From positions 24,889 through 88,888 of the forward strand of contig NZ_MWZD01000019.1 in the NCBI RefSeq assembly GCF_002982315.1: a DNA stretch of 64,000 nt, given 5' to 3'. Position 1 is the stretch's first letter. Each line of letters begins with the position of its first letter. Source of the stretch: Leucobacter massiliensis (GTDB lineage Bacteria > Actinomycetota > Actinomycetes > Actinomycetales > Microbacteriaceae). Made by a program: the position numbers and the translations under genes. Below the pieces are notes generated by a model. It was given only the letters and a program-made list of their open reading frames with translations. It was not told where the DNA came from and did not search any database. Below, in pieces: positions 9,001-17,950 of this stretch.

Positions 9001-9714
9001 TCAGTTGTTGGCGGCGAGCTGTGGGTAGACGGCTTCGAGCGGGGCTGACAGGCCTGCCTTAAGGTTGACCGAGTTCTCATCGGCGAGGACTTCGTACCCG
9101 CCTGCTTCGAGGGTGTCGAAGACCTGGGTGACGAGGTCGGCGGGATCGACCTTGGGGCCTTGTGCGTTGGCGGCCATCGCGGTGTCGACGTAGCCGACGT
9201 GCACGCCGACGACCTGAACGCCCTTGGGCTGCAGTTCCAGGCGGAGGGAGTTCGTCGCGGACCACAGGGCGGCCTTGGTGGCCGAGTAGATGCCGGCGAC
9301 GGCCCACCAGGATAGTGCAGAGTGAATGTCGATGATCGCGGTGTTTCCTCCCTTGCCTGCGAGGATCGGCGCGAAGGCTCGGGCGAGGAACAGGGGGCCG
9401 AGGAAGTTGGTCTCGACGTTCTGACGGATCTCTTCATCCGTGTGGGTGAGGATGCCTGCCGAGGAGACCGATGCACCTGCATTGTTGATCAGGACCGTGA
9501 CATCGGTCGCTTCAGAAGCGGCTGCCTGGATGGAGGCGGGGTCGGTGACGTCGAGGGTGAGTGGCACGATGCGCTCGTCGTCCCACTGGCGGGGGTTCCG
9601 GGCGGTGGCATACACCTTTGCTGCGCCGCGGGCGAGGGCTTCACGGACGAAGTGGCCGCCGATGCCGCCGTTCGCTCCGGTGATGACGACGACAGCGCCG
9701 TTGAGAGACGTCAT
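9001..9714 (-). CDS. Short-chain dehydrogenase/reductase (SDR)
   Basis: 237 residues with AAGGAG upstream. Rossmann motif 'VVVITGANGGIGGHF' (TGxxxGIG) at residues 8-22, 'LINNAGAS' near 75-82, catalytic Tyr-x-x-x-Lys in 'GIYSATKAAL' and Ser in 'DIHSALS'. Classical SDR length. It sits between an old yellow enzyme (90 bp upstream) and the MerB-like gene (91 bp downstream), all on the minus strand, suggesting carbonyl reduction in the same pathway. The substrate cannot be read from sequence. Confidence 0.9.
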   Translation of the reverse strand: MTSLNGAVVVITGANGGIGGHFVREALARGAAKVYATARNPRQWDDERIVPLTLDVTDPASIQAAASEATDVTVLINNAGASVSSAGILTHTDEEIRQNVETNFLGPLFLARAFAPILAGKGGNTAIIDIHSALSWWAVAGIYSATKAALWSATNSLRLELQPKGVQVVGVHVGYVDTAMAANAQGPKVDPADLVTQVFDTLEAGGYEVLADENSVNLKAGLSAPLEAVYPQLAANN

Positions 9715-9804
9715 GGAATGGATCTCCTTGATCGTGTGATGGTTCGGGTGGTCGAGAAGTTGTGGCCGGGCGGGCGTCGGGTACCGCCCGGCCAGCTCCG
9801 CCGG

Positions 9805-10896
9805 TCAGGCGTCGGTGAGCGTCGGGTAGTCGGTGTACCCGTGCGCGCCCCCGGTGTAGAGTGTCGCCGGGTCGAGGTCGTTGAGCGGCGCATCGGTACG
9901 AAGACGCTCGACGATGTCGGGGTTCGCGAGCGCGAACCGGCCCAGCGGGGCGATGTCAGCAAGCCCGGCGTCGATGTCGGCGGCGATCCCATCACGCTCG
10001 CGCCCGTAGCGGACCACGAGCACGGCGGTCGGCCAGACTTCGCGGAAGGACGAGAGAAGCTCGTAGTCGCCGAGGTGGTGCACGTGCAGGTACACCAGGT
10101 TCAGCTTCGCAAGCTCGCCGACGAGGTAGCGGTACTGCGCACGCACGGCCTCGGTGTCGCCCTCGTCGAGCCCACCGAGGGGGAATGCTGGGGAGATGCG
10201 GATACCGGTGCGGTCCGCGCCGATCTCCTCTGCCACGGCCTTCGCGACCTCGATCACGAACCGGGCGCGGTTCTCAACAGAGCCGCCATACTCGTCGCTG
10301 CGCTGATTGGCGTTGGGGGCGAGGAATTGGTGGAGCAGGTAGCCGTTGGCGGCGTGGATCTCCACCCCGTCGGCGCCGGCGGCGATCGCGGAGGCGGCGG
10401 CGTGGCGGAACTCGCCGATCACATCCTGGATCTCCGCCGCAGACAGCTCGCGCGGCACCGGCGTCTTCTTCGGGCCTTCCGCCGTGAACATTTCCTGCTC
10501 GGCAGAGATTGCGGACGGGGCGACGGGCTGACGGTGATGCGGCGTGTTGTCGGGGTGGGAGATGCGCCCGACATGCATGAGCTGAATGAACAGGTGCCCA
10601 CCCTGCTGATGCACGGCATCGGCGACCTTGGCCCAGCCGGCCACGTGCTCGGGCGCGTAAATGCCGGGGGTGTTCAGGTATCCCTGCCCGTCTGCGGAGG
10701 GCTGCGTGCCCTCGGTGATGACCAGCCCGAGCGACGCCCGCTGACTGTAGTACTCCGCCGCCAGCTCGCCCGGCGTGCCGTCGGGGTTGGCGCGGTTGCG
10801 GGTCATGGGGGCCAGCGCGAGCCGATGCGCAAGCTCAATCCCGCCGAGGGTGAACGGCTGCCAGACGGAGTCCAAAGAGGTCATAACCGGTGTCAT
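9805..10896 (-). CDS. Old yellow enzyme-type alkene reductase (NemA-like)
   Basis: 363-residue FMN TIM barrel. It starts WQPFTLGGIELAHRLALAPM, the usual OYE beginning, with 'QLMHVGRISHP' and 'GVEIHAANGYLLHQFLAPN' (the H-x-x-N substrate pair), then 'NQRSDEYGGSVENRARF'. These enzymes reduce activated C=C bonds, or nitro groups, with NADPH. The first start at 10896 has AAGGA almost touching the ATG; a second ATG at 10884 is also plausible. It is the first gene of a leftward operon and is divergent from tetR, with a palindromic operator between them. Confidence 0.92.
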   Translation of the reverse strand: MTPVMTSLDSVWQPFTLGGIELAHRLALAPMTRNRANPDGTPGELAAEYYSQRASLGLVITEGTQPSADGQGYLNTPGIYAPEHVAGWAKVADAVHQQGGHLFIQLMHVGRISHPDNTPHHRQPVAPSAISAEQEMFTAEGPKKTPVPRELSAAEIQDVIGEFRHAAASAIAAGADGVEIHAANGYLLHQFLAPNANQRSDEYGGSVENRARFVIEVAKAVAEEIGADRTGIRISPAFPLGGLDEGDTEAVRAQYRYLVGELAKLNLVYLHVHHLGDYELLSSFREVWPTAVLVVRYGRERDGIAADIDAGLADIAPLGRFALANPDIVERLRTDAPLNDLDPATLYTGGAHGYTDYPTLTDA

Positions 10897-10999
10897 TCCT
10901 TTATATCGAGGAGGGTGTCACTTCTCAGCTGAGCATGCGTGGTGTGCCCGGCTGGGCGTGGGAGAATGAGGGGAACCAGATTCGAGCCCACACAACAGT

Positions 11000-11025
11000 G
11001 ACTATACTCAGAACTGAGTTTAGTC
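11000..11025. promoter_or_regulatory. Palindromic operator between the old yellow enzyme gene and tetR
   Basis: Two 12-base arms (11000-11011 and 11014-11025) around a central AA with one mismatch; the core is ACTCAGAACTGAGT. A -10-like TATACT (11003-11008) lies inside the left arm, so a bound repressor would block transcription. The core TATACTCA-N4-TGAG recurs at the second TetR promoter (34006). Confidence 0.8.
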
Positions 11026-11050
11026 ATAGTTTATTCCAGGAGGATGAGCC

Positions 11051-11653
11051 ATGCCAGTGGCGACCGAGCCGCTCGGGCGACGCGAGCGGAACAAGCAGGC
11101 CAAGCTCGACCGCATCACCGCCGCCGCGAGTGCACTCTTCGCAGAGCATGGCGTCGACGAGGTCACGACGCAGCAGATCGCCGATGCGGCCGACATCGGC
11201 ACCGGTACCCTGTTTTTGTATGCCAAGACCAAGGGCGAACTGTTGCTGCTTGTGCAGAATGCCCACTACGCCACCGCGCTGAAGCATGGACGCTCTGCCG
11301 CGGCACGGGAGTCCACGGCCGTGGATGCTGTGGTGGCGCTGCTGGCTCCGGTGGTGGCGTGTAACCGGGTGCAGGTCGACAACGGGCGCACCTACCTGCG
11401 GGAAATGGTCTTTGGTGACCCGGCCGAGCCTCACCACGCCGAGGCTCTTACTATCGTGGCGCAGACCGAAGAGGCCGCCGCTGGTCTTCTTGCCCAGCAT
11501 CTCGGACTGGACGAGACTGGTGCCGCCACTTTGGCTCGGGTGATTTCCGCGATCCTGTTCCTGACCATGGCCTCCAGCGAGCATGTCGACAGCAGTATCG
11601 AGGAGATCGTCGCAGCAATCCGTACCCAGGTCGCTGCAATCCTTCCCCAATGA
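11051..11653 (+). CDS. TetR-family repressor (copy 1)
   Basis: 200 residues with AGGAGG upstream. The N-terminal HTH (RITAAASALFAEHGVDEVTT then QQIADAADIGTGTLFLYAKT) is canonical TetR, followed by an all-helical ligand domain. It is divergent from the reductase operon with an operator in the gap, so it probably autoregulates and represses that operon. It is a clear paralog of the TetR at 34054: both share FAEHGV, VTTQ, PVVAC, NGRTYL and VFGDP-EPH at matching places. The ligand is unknown; a reactive alkene or carbonyl would fit the target genes. Confidence 0.9.
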   Translation: MPVATEPLGRRERNKQAKLDRITAAASALFAEHGVDEVTTQQIADAADIGTGTLFLYAKTKGELLLLVQNAHYATALKHGRSAAARESTAVDAVVALLAPVVACNRVQVDNGRTYLREMVFGDPAEPHHAEALTIVAQTEEAAAGLLAQHLGLDETGAATLARVISAILFLTMASSEHVDSSIEEIVAAIRTQVAAILPQ

Positions 11654-11738
11654 CTGCCAATTCATCTTCACGATTGACACCGGTGTGTTGGTAATGGACG
11701 TAACCATTCATTCGCCCCTGATTCGGTGCAATCTGCCC

Positions 11739-12224
11739 TCAGGCGTCTCCCTGAGCCGGCCTGGGTGCGGTGCGGATGAACTGCACCGCCTCCGCGGGAA
11801 CGATTCGCCCTGAGGGGTCCACGAGCTCGGCGTGCACGCGCCGCTGCCCTTCAGTGGTCAGCGGGATGACCCGCAGTTCCGGGTCCTGGGGAACATGAGT
11901 GTGCCCCCACTGCTGCATCGCCACGAGCACCGTCTTCAGTTCCTCGCCCGCTGGGGTCAGGTGATAGGCGTCCCGGGTGCGCTGCCCGGGTTCCTGGTAA
12001 GGGGTCCTCTCCATCACGCCGTGCTCGACGAGCGAGGCAAGCCGGGCGGTCAGCACGTCGGAGGCTATTCCCAGCGTGTCACGGAACTGTGCGAAGGTGC
12101 GCGCTCCCAGCAGGGCTTCGCGGACCAGGAGGAAACTCCAGGTGTCGGTGAGCACCCCGAGGCTGCGGATGATCGCGCACGGGTGCTCGATCGCGTGAGC
12201 AAGGGTCGGAGAGGGGCGTGGCAT
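11739..12224 (-). CDS. HxlR-family winged-helix regulator
   Basis: 161 residues from ATG at 12224; the frame extends further upstream but that part is low-complexity Arg/Pro. The core 'HPCAIIRSLGVLTDTWSFLL' through 'ARTFAQFRDTLGIASDVLTA' and 'GVMERTPYQEPGQRTRDAYH' is the HxlR/MarR-like winged helix, with the wing hairpin ending in 'LTPAGEEL'. HxlR proteins often sense reactive electrophiles or quinones and control neighbouring reductases. Here it lies 62 bp after the second old yellow enzyme gene on the same strand. Confidence 0.88.
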   Translation of the reverse strand: MPRPSPTLAHAIEHPCAIIRSLGVLTDTWSFLLVREALLGARTFAQFRDTLGIASDVLTARLASLVEHGVMERTPYQEPGQRTRDAYHLTPAGEELKTVLVAMQQWGHTHVPQDPELRVIPLTTEGQRRVHAELVDPSGRIVPAEAVQFIRTAPRPAQGDA

Positions 12225-12286
12225 GTGCTCAACTCTAGCCTGACTCCGCACAACCAATCCAGGTGTCGAGTGCTCGGCACCTGGCT

Positions 12287-13429
12287 CTAGAGGAGATGCT
12301 TCTCGTCTTCCTTCGCGTACGGGCGGATCTCGTCGAGGTGGCCGTCGCGGACCTTGCTCGTCCACTCGCCGTCGGAGAGCACAGCTCGCCCGAGACCTAC
12401 AAGGTCGAACTCCCCCCGCTCGAACAACTCCACCAGACGCGCCAGGCTCAGCGACCCCGCTGCGGTGTCGTTCTCCAGGAACGGGGCCGCAACGCCGATC
12501 GAGCCGAGAGCGATAGTCGGCAATCCGGTGAGGTGCTTCGTCCACCCCGCCAGGGTGCGGTCCTCGCCATCGAACGCGGGGAGCCAGTAGCGGCGGGTGG
12601 AGACATGGAACCCAGAGACGCCGGCTGCCACGAGTGGGTCGAGGATGGTTCCGAGTTCTGCGGGGGTGGCGGCGATGCGGGCGTCGAAGTCGGCGCCCTT
12701 CCACTGCGAGTAGCGGAACACAACCAGGAAGTCTGGGCCGACCGCGTCCCGCACCGCGGCGACGACCTCGGCGCTCAGACGGGCGCGGGAAGCAATGCTG
12801 CCGCCGTAGGGGTCGGTGCGCTGGTTCGTTCTCGACCACAGGAACGCGTCGAGCAGGTAGCCGTGGGCGCCGTGCAGCTCGACCCCGTCGAATCCGATCT
12901 GCTTCGCGGTCGCAGCCGCACGGGCGAAGGAGGCGATGATCGCATCGATCTCAGCCAGGGACGCCTCCTCGCCTCGGGGTGATCCGTCGAAGCCGATCCC
13001 GGAAGGTCCCACGATCGGCGCGTCCGGGTGCGGCGCGGCGCCTTCGCGGCGCGCGAGCCCGAGATGCCACAACTGCGGGAAGATCCGCCCGCCCTCGGCG
13101 TGTACCGCTTCCACCACTCGACGCCACCCGGCTGTGGCGTCGTCGCCATAGATGCGGGGGACACGGTCGCTGGAACCGGCGGAGGGGTGATCGATGTAGG
13201 TGCCCTCGGTCACGATTAGGCCCAGGTGGGCTGCACGGCGGCGGTAGTACTCGACCACGTCATCACCGGGGATGCCACCGGGTGAGAAGCTGCGCGTCAT
13301 CGGCGCCATCACGAACCGATTCTTCAGCTCCACCCCCGATAGCGTGAACGGGGTGAACAGGGGAGCAGGGTCGACGCCGTCGAGCAGCGTCGAGGTAAGC
13401 GGGGCGTGAGTTGTCGCGGGGTGTGTCAT
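12287..13429 (-). CDS. Old yellow enzyme-type NADH:flavin oxidoreductase (second copy)
   Basis: 380 residues from ATG at 13429 (GGAGG 5 nt upstream). FMN TIM barrel: 'LFTPFTLSGVELKNRFVMAP', 'QLWHLGLAR', 'FDGVELHGAHGYLLDAFLW' with an H-x-x-H pair instead of the H-x-x-N of the 9805-10896 enzyme, and 'TNQRTDPYGGS'. It is only distantly related to that enzyme, so the two are different subfamilies rather than a recent duplication. Substrate unknown. It belongs to the HxlR-flanked gene set. Confidence 0.9.
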   Translation of the reverse strand: MTHPATTHAPLTSTLLDGVDPAPLFTPFTLSGVELKNRFVMAPMTRSFSPGGIPGDDVVEYYRRRAAHLGLIVTEGTYIDHPSAGSSDRVPRIYGDDATAGWRRVVEAVHAEGGRIFPQLWHLGLARREGAAPHPDAPIVGPSGIGFDGSPRGEEASLAEIDAIIASFARAAATAKQIGFDGVELHGAHGYLLDAFLWSRTNQRTDPYGGSIASRARLSAEVVAAVRDAVGPDFLVVFRYSQWKGADFDARIAATPAELGTILDPLVAAGVSGFHVSTRRYWLPAFDGEDRTLAGWTKHLTGLPTIALGSIGVAAPFLENDTAAGSLSLARLVELFERGEFDLVGLGRAVLSDGEWTSKVRDGHLDEIRPYAKEDEKHLL

Positions 13430-13519
13430 GTGTCCTCCAACCGCAAGATGGTCATGGTCGTTCCGCAGATGACGCCCGGTGACAGTGCCGGGCCGAAGCA
13501 TATTGGGGTGCGCCCCGCG

Positions 13520-13927
13520 TCAGGTCGGCGCACCATCCGGGTCGGGAGCGAGTTGCAGATGCCCGCGGCCGAAGGAGAAGTTCTCTTTCGGGACCGGTAC
13601 TAGCGCGATGAAGACGTCGTCGCCGGAGATTCCAAGCGCGGCGGTGGTCTTCGTGCAGATCGCCGCGGTGAGTGCGCGCTTGTCCGCCAGGGGTCGTTCG
13701 GCGGTGAACAGCACGGTGATGATCACCGCGTCAGCGGTGCGCTGCATGTCCATGTAGCCAGGGTCCAGGAACAGCTCGTCCGGTCCGTGGCTCGTGATGG
13801 ACACGAACTGATCCTCAGCCGGGATGCCCAGCGCCTCGTAAAGCGCCCCCGGCAATGCCTGCCCGAGCGTGCGCTTCTGCTCCGCCGAGAACCTGCCCGC
13901 TGGAACATGCACTTCGAACACCGGCAT
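13520..13927 (-). CDS. Tautomerase-superfamily protein
   Basis: 135 residues starting M-P-V-F-E-V; after Met removal the N-terminal Pro would be the catalytic base, as in 4-oxalocrotonate tautomerase and MIF relatives. 'RFSAEQKRTLGQALPGALYE' and 'PAEDQFVSI' followed later by 'RPLADKRALTAAICTKTTAA' show the two beta-alpha-beta units of the longer tautomerase type. GAAGGAG precedes the ATG. It is first in the leftward set with the second old yellow enzyme, consistent with handling an enol or unsaturated carbonyl. Confidence 0.85.
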   Translation of the reverse strand: MPVFEVHVPAGRFSAEQKRTLGQALPGALYEALGIPAEDQFVSITSHGPDELFLDPGYMDMQRTADAVIITVLFTAERPLADKRALTAAICTKTTAALGISGDDVFIALVPVPKENFSFGRGHLQLAPDPDGAPT

Positions 13928-14080
13928 GCCGGACTCCTTCCTCGCTTCGTCTCACCCGCGACGCGTGTCTGACTGCGTGACGGATCACGTCAGGCTGGGT
14001 TGTCATAACCAACTTAGCATCGATAGGCTCGAAGGAGCCAGAGACTTCGGGCGGTCGCCCACGACGGACAGGAACGACGC

Positions 14081-15136
14081 ATGCGATACACCACGTTCGG
14101 ACGCCGCACTGGCTTGCGGGTCAGTGAGTACGCCCTGGGTACGGGGAATTTCGGCACCGGGTGGGGCGCGGGTACGGAGCGAAACGAGGCGAAGGCGATC
14201 TTCGACCGGTTCGTCGAGGCCGGTGGGAACTTCATCGACACCGCCGACACCTACCAGGCTGGTCAATCCGAGCAGCTCGTGGGCGAGTTCATCCACCGGG
14301 GCCGGGACGACCTGGTGCTCGCGACGAAGTTCACCGTCGGTGCCTCACCCGAGCGGAAGCTGCAGCGCACGGGCAACGCCCGCAAGAACCTGCGGATCTC
14401 GGTCGAGGAGAGCCTGACTCGGCTGAACACGGACTACATCGATGTGCTGTGGGTGCACTACCCGGACGCACTCACCCCGGTTGAGGAGCTGCTGCGTGGG
14501 CTGGACGATCTCGTGTCGCAAGGCAAGATCCTCTACGTCGCGTTCTCCAATTTCCCCGCCTGGCGCGTTTCCCGAGCATCGCTGCTCGCGGACGTGTCGG
14601 GGTGGGCGCCGGTGGCGGGTATCCAGGTGGAGTACAGCCTGGTCGAGCGCACCGCTGAGCGGGAGCTACTGCCGATGGCTGAAGCCCTCGGTCTGGGTGT
14701 CACGCTCTGGTCGCCGCTGGGTGGGGGACTGCTCACCGGAAAGTACCGGCAGTCGAGCGAGGGACGCCTGAGTGATTGGGGCAACCTCGTGCACACGGAG
14801 ACCGACGCGCAGACCACCGCCACCGTCGACGCGGTCATCGACATCGCTGAGCGGGTCGGGCGCACGCCCGCGCAGGTTGCTACCGCCTGGGTGCGCGAGC
14901 GCGCCCGCCGCCTGGTAACCCCGGGCATTCCGATCATCGGCCCCCGGCGACTGTCTCAGCTCGACGACTACCTCGCCGCCCTCACCCTCGACCTCGACGA
15001 CGCGCAGTGCGACCGGCTCGACGAGGTCAGCCAAATCCCGCTCGGCATCCCGCACCAGGCCAACCAGAAAGCATTGAATGGGCTCCAGGGTGGGCAATCG
15101 TCAGAGTTCGACGCCCCCGTCGTGCCGGTCGCATAA
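14081..15136 (+). CDS. Aldo/keto reductase
   Basis: 351-residue (alpha/beta)8 AKR, NADPH-dependent. The catalytic tetrad is readable: D in 'NFIDTADTYQ', the Tyr of that motif, Lys in 'LATKFTV', and His in 'VLWVHYPD'. The phosphate-binding end 'TPGIPIIGPRRLSQLDDYL' is also present. It is divergent from the tautomerase gene; the intervening region contains GGTT-GTCAT-AACC, a possible regulator site. It is followed 10 bp later by a thioesterase in the same direction. Confidence 0.92.
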   Translation: MRYTTFGRRTGLRVSEYALGTGNFGTGWGAGTERNEAKAIFDRFVEAGGNFIDTADTYQAGQSEQLVGEFIHRGRDDLVLATKFTVGASPERKLQRTGNARKNLRISVEESLTRLNTDYIDVLWVHYPDALTPVEELLRGLDDLVSQGKILYVAFSNFPAWRVSRASLLADVSGWAPVAGIQVEYSLVERTAERELLPMAEALGLGVTLWSPLGGGLLTGKYRQSSEGRLSDWGNLVHTETDAQTTATVDAVIDIAERVGRTPAQVATAWVRERARRLVTPGIPIIGPRRLSQLDDYLAALTLDLDDAQCDRLDEVSQIPLGIPHQANQKALNGLQGGQSSEFDAPVVPVA

Positions 15137-15146
15137 GGAATCGCAG

Positions 15147-15677
15147 ATGACATCACACAGCAGCGAGACGCCGGCCAGCGCGGAGCGCTCACGTACGATT
15201 CACTACCACGCGCCCGACACCGACAAGCAAGCCCTATTCGCCAGATCCGGGCTCGAACAACTCCAGGCCGTCGCCACAGGCAAGATCCCGGGGCCGCCGA
15301 TCAGTGGCCACATTGGCCTCGATACTGTGTCGCTCGCAGAAGGGGACGTGGTGATGACCGCTGTCCCGGACGAGTCGCACTACAACCTCATCGGGTCCGT
15401 CCATGGTGGCTTCTTTGCCACTGTGCTCGATACTGTCTGCGGGTGCGCGGTGCACACCACGCTGCCCGCCGGCGTCGGGTACACGAGCCTGGAGATCAAA
15501 GTGTCGTTCCTGCGTCCGATCACAGCTGACACCGGCCCCGTCACCGCCCACGGCTGGGTCACCAAACGCGGAAAGGGCGTCGCGTTCGCCGACGCCGACA
15601 TCCGCGACCAGAACGGCCGGGTCCTCGCCACCGCGTCCAGCACCTGCCTGATCATCCACCCCCGCGCCGCCTCGTGA
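15147..15677 (+). CDS. PaaI-family hot-dog thioesterase
   Basis: 176 residues from ATG at 15147 (AAGGAA 6 nt upstream). The hot-dog signature 'LIGSVHGGFFATVLDTVCG' holds the HGG motif typical of PaaI-type acyl-CoA thioesterases, then 'YTSLEIKVSFLRPITADTG'. Its TGA overlaps the GTG of the following pump gene. It probably releases CoA from a pathway intermediate; the substrate is not predictable. Confidence 0.88.
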   Translation: MTSHSSETPASAERSRTIHYHAPDTDKQALFARSGLEQLQAVATGKIPGPPISGHIGLDTVSLAEGDVVMTAVPDESHYNLIGSVHGGFFATVLDTVCGCAVHTTLPAGVGYTSLEIKVSFLRPITADTGPVTAHGWVTKRGKGVAFADADIRDQNGRVLATASSTCLIIHPRAAS

Positions 15678-16927
15678 CCGGAAGGGACGCCACCGGAACA
15701 CGAGAGCGGACGGGGCCGTCGGGCTGGTTCGGTAAGCGGGGCGCATTCTGGGCGGCAGCGTCCGTCCTTGCACTCGCCCTGTGGTCTTCGGGCGCGCCCA
15801 GCGTGCTCTACCCGATCTAAGCGCAGCGCTGGGATCTCTCCCCAATGGGGGTGACGACCGTGTTCGCGACCTACCAGCTTGCGCTCATGGTTGTGCTGCC
15901 CCTGTTCGGGAATCTCTCGGACCTGTTTGGGCGCCGTCGCATCATGATTACCGGCATCGCCCTCATCGGGGCTTCCGCGCTCGTGTTCGCGTTCGCCCCG
16001 CACGTCGGGTTTCTCTACGTCGGCCGTATTCTGCAAGGCGCTGGGGCGGGTTTGGCGATGGGGGCGGCGACCGCGTCGCTCATCGAGAACAACACCACGT
16101 CTAGCCCCCGCTTCGCCAGCACGATGGCGACGGTGGCCACCTCGACCGGGCTGACCTTGGCGTTGTTCATCAGTGGGTTCTTTGCCGAGTATCTCCCGCT
16201 GCCGCTGGTGTGGAGCTACATCGTTTTGCTCGCCCTGGCCGCCGCCTCTATTGCCGCGCTCCTGTTCTCGCCCGACGACAAACCGGCGACGCGGGAACGG
16301 TGGAGCCCACAGGCCCCGTTCGTACCCGCAGGTATCCGCATCGGGTTCGTCATCGCGACTCTCTCGGTCGCGCTGGCCTATTGCGTGGGAGCGATCTTCC
16401 TGTCCCTCGGGGCGCATATGATCGACCAGTTCACCCACACCGAGAACACCGCCATTGTCGGTGCCCTCCTCGCCGCGTCCTCCGCCTCCATCGGCCTCAC
16501 CGGGCTGTTCCTGGCCCGCTTTCACGCCCGGACCCTGATCTGGGCGGGCACCATCTTCACCCTCGTCAGTCTGGGATTGATGGCCGCAGCTTCCGTCCTG
16601 CAATCCATGCCGCTGTTCCTGGGTTGGTGCCTGATCGGCGGCATCGCCTACTCGCTTGCGTTCACCGGAGGTCTCGGCCTCATCAATCGCATCGCCCCCG
16701 AACACCACCGCGGCGCCACCCTCTCCCTGCTCTACCTCCTCGCCTACACCCTCCAAGCCGCCACTGCGATCGGCGTTGGCGCCCTCGCTACCACGACCAA
16801 CCTCGGAACAGCGGTCGGCGCCGCTGCAGCCGCACTGGGTGCACTCTGTGTCGTTGTCATCACTCTCGCGGGTATGCAAGCCGTCACGGCACGTCGAATC
16901 GTGTCGAAACCGGACGGTCAGAAATGA
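15674..16927 (+). pseudogene. MFS transporter gene interrupted by one in-frame TAA
   Basis: Translation from GTG at 15674 (overlapping the thioesterase TGA) gives a normal MFS start, '...ASVLALALWSSGAPSVLYPI', then TAA at 15818-15820, then 'AQRWDLSPMGVTTVF...' in the same frame to 16927. MFS relatives read P-L-Y-P-x-Y here, so a Tyr codon has become TAA. Beyond it, 'GNLSDLFGRRRIMITGIAL' (the motif between helices 2 and 3) and the remaining helices are intact. Reinitiation at ATG 15845 would lose helix 1, so the product is probably non-functional unless the stop is a sequence error. Confidence 0.85.
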
Positions 16928-17007
16928 ATCAGATCGACCTGACCTGGCTCGATGAAAGGACCAGCATGATATCTGCACGTTATTTCCCGAATCGGGAGGG
17001 CTGAGCG

Positions 17008-17346
17008 ATGAGGCGCTCTCTGCGATTCTCTCAAGTTGACGTCTTTGCCCCGCACGCCTGGATGGGAAACCCCGTGGCTGTCGTTCACGACGCTGACGAG
17101 CTCGACGACGTCACACTCGCGGCGCTCGCACGATGGACGAACCTCTCCGAGACCACCTTCCTCCTTCGTCCCACGACCGAAGAAGCCGACTATCGTCTGC
17201 GGATCTTCACTCCTGCGGGCGAGCTCCCGTTCGCCGGACACCCGACCCTCGGTAGCGCCCACGCTTGGCTCGCCGCAGGCGGAACTGTCAAGGGTGACAG
17301 CATCGTCCAGGAATGCGGAATAGGTCTCGTCCCAGTGAAACCGGCC
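17008..17346 (+). pseudogene. phzF-family isomerase gene, 5' part (split by transposon)
   Basis: Encodes 113 residues of a PhzF-like protein: 'FSQVDVFAPHAWMGNPVAVV', the catalytic Glu in 'NLSETTFLL', then 'FTPAGELPFAGHPTLGSAHA', ending 'VQECGIGLVPVKPA'. At this point the transposon begins and adds five foreign codons before a stop. The remainder lies at 27374-27869 and joins in frame. GGGAGGG precedes the ATG. PhzF proteins are isomerases or epimerases of small molecules; this copy is inactivated. Confidence 0.92.
17340..17346 (+). repeat. 7-bp target-site duplication, left copy (ACCGGCC)
   Basis: ACCGGCC directly precedes the left transposon end; the identical 7 bases directly follow the right end at 27374-27380. 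Collapsing the two copies restores the phzF frame (K-P-A then G-D-A). Confidence 0.92.
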
Positions 17347-17372
17347 TGTTACTCGCCCCAATAAATGTCGTG
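17347..17372 (+). repeat. Left terminal inverted repeat of the transposon
   Basis: Begins TGTTACTC and ends ATAAATGTCGTG. Reverse-complementing 27348-27373 gives TGTGACTT...ATAAATGTCGTG, with the inner 12 bases identical. A subterminal CTATCGTC (near 17398) resembles the CTTATCGTC found inside the right end, as in transposons with repeated transposase-binding sites. Confidence 0.88.
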
Positions 17373-17491
17373 ATTCTATGGGCGTCTCTTGTCGCAGCTA
17401 TCGTCTGCCCGGGATAGCTTGGAATCGGATGAAGGCCTGGCATAGCATCGTTCTATGCATTTCTCTCATACCCCTAGTGGTCTGGTTCGTC

Positions 17492-17950
17492 TCAGAGCGT
17501 CCTCGTCATGAAGACACTGTGCGGGTCTTCCGAGTAGCGCCCAAATGGGCCCGAATCTTGAAATCCAGCCTTACGATACAAGGCGTGAGCTGCCGCAAAG
17601 AAAGACGCGGCACCTGTTTCAAGTGAGACGCGACTGAGGCCTCTACTGCTCGCGTCTACTAAGGCATGTTCCAAGAGTTTGGCCGCGATGCCTTGTCTCC
17701 GGCACCTTGGGGCAGTCCGCATGGCCTTAAGCTCAGCATGTTTCAAATCAATCTCAACTAGTGCAACCGTTCCGACAATCTCGTCGTCGATGTGTGCAGT
17801 CCAGAGCCGAACGGTGGGTGTCTGCAGCGTCTCGAGGTCGAGCGCGTGTCTCGACTCATTTGGCGCGGTCGGCTTCATATCTGTTATGTGATCTCGTATG
17901 AACGATGTCAGAGCTGGATCGTTGAAGTCCGCCAATTTGATGGAGATCAC
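17492..17950 (-). CDS. GNAT-family N-acetyltransferase
   Basis: 152 residues. The acetyl-CoA site is visible as 'MRTAPRCRRQGIAAKLLEHA' (R-x-x-G-x-A loop), and 'ALYRKAGFQDSGPFGRY' is the usual GNAT C-terminal strand. The N-terminal 'DHITDMKPTAPNESRHALDL' recalls a subgroup that also contains acetyltransferases of peptides or amines. ATGA overlap with the S51 peptidase upstream indicates co-translation. It is the last cargo gene near the left end of the transposon. Substrate unknown. Confidence 0.87.
   Translation of the reverse strand: MISIKLADFNDPALTSFIRDHITDMKPTAPNESRHALDLETLQTPTVRLWTAHIDDEIVGTVALVEIDLKHAELKAMRTAPRCRRQGIAAKLLEHALVDASSRGLSRVSLETGAASFFAAAHALYRKAGFQDSGPFGRYSEDPHSVFMTRTL

Noticed and set aside
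9322..10932. Long plus-strand open frame opposite the old yellow enzyme and SDR genes
   Set aside because: Gly/Val/Arg-rich antisense shadow; the minus-strand genes have complete catalytic motifs.
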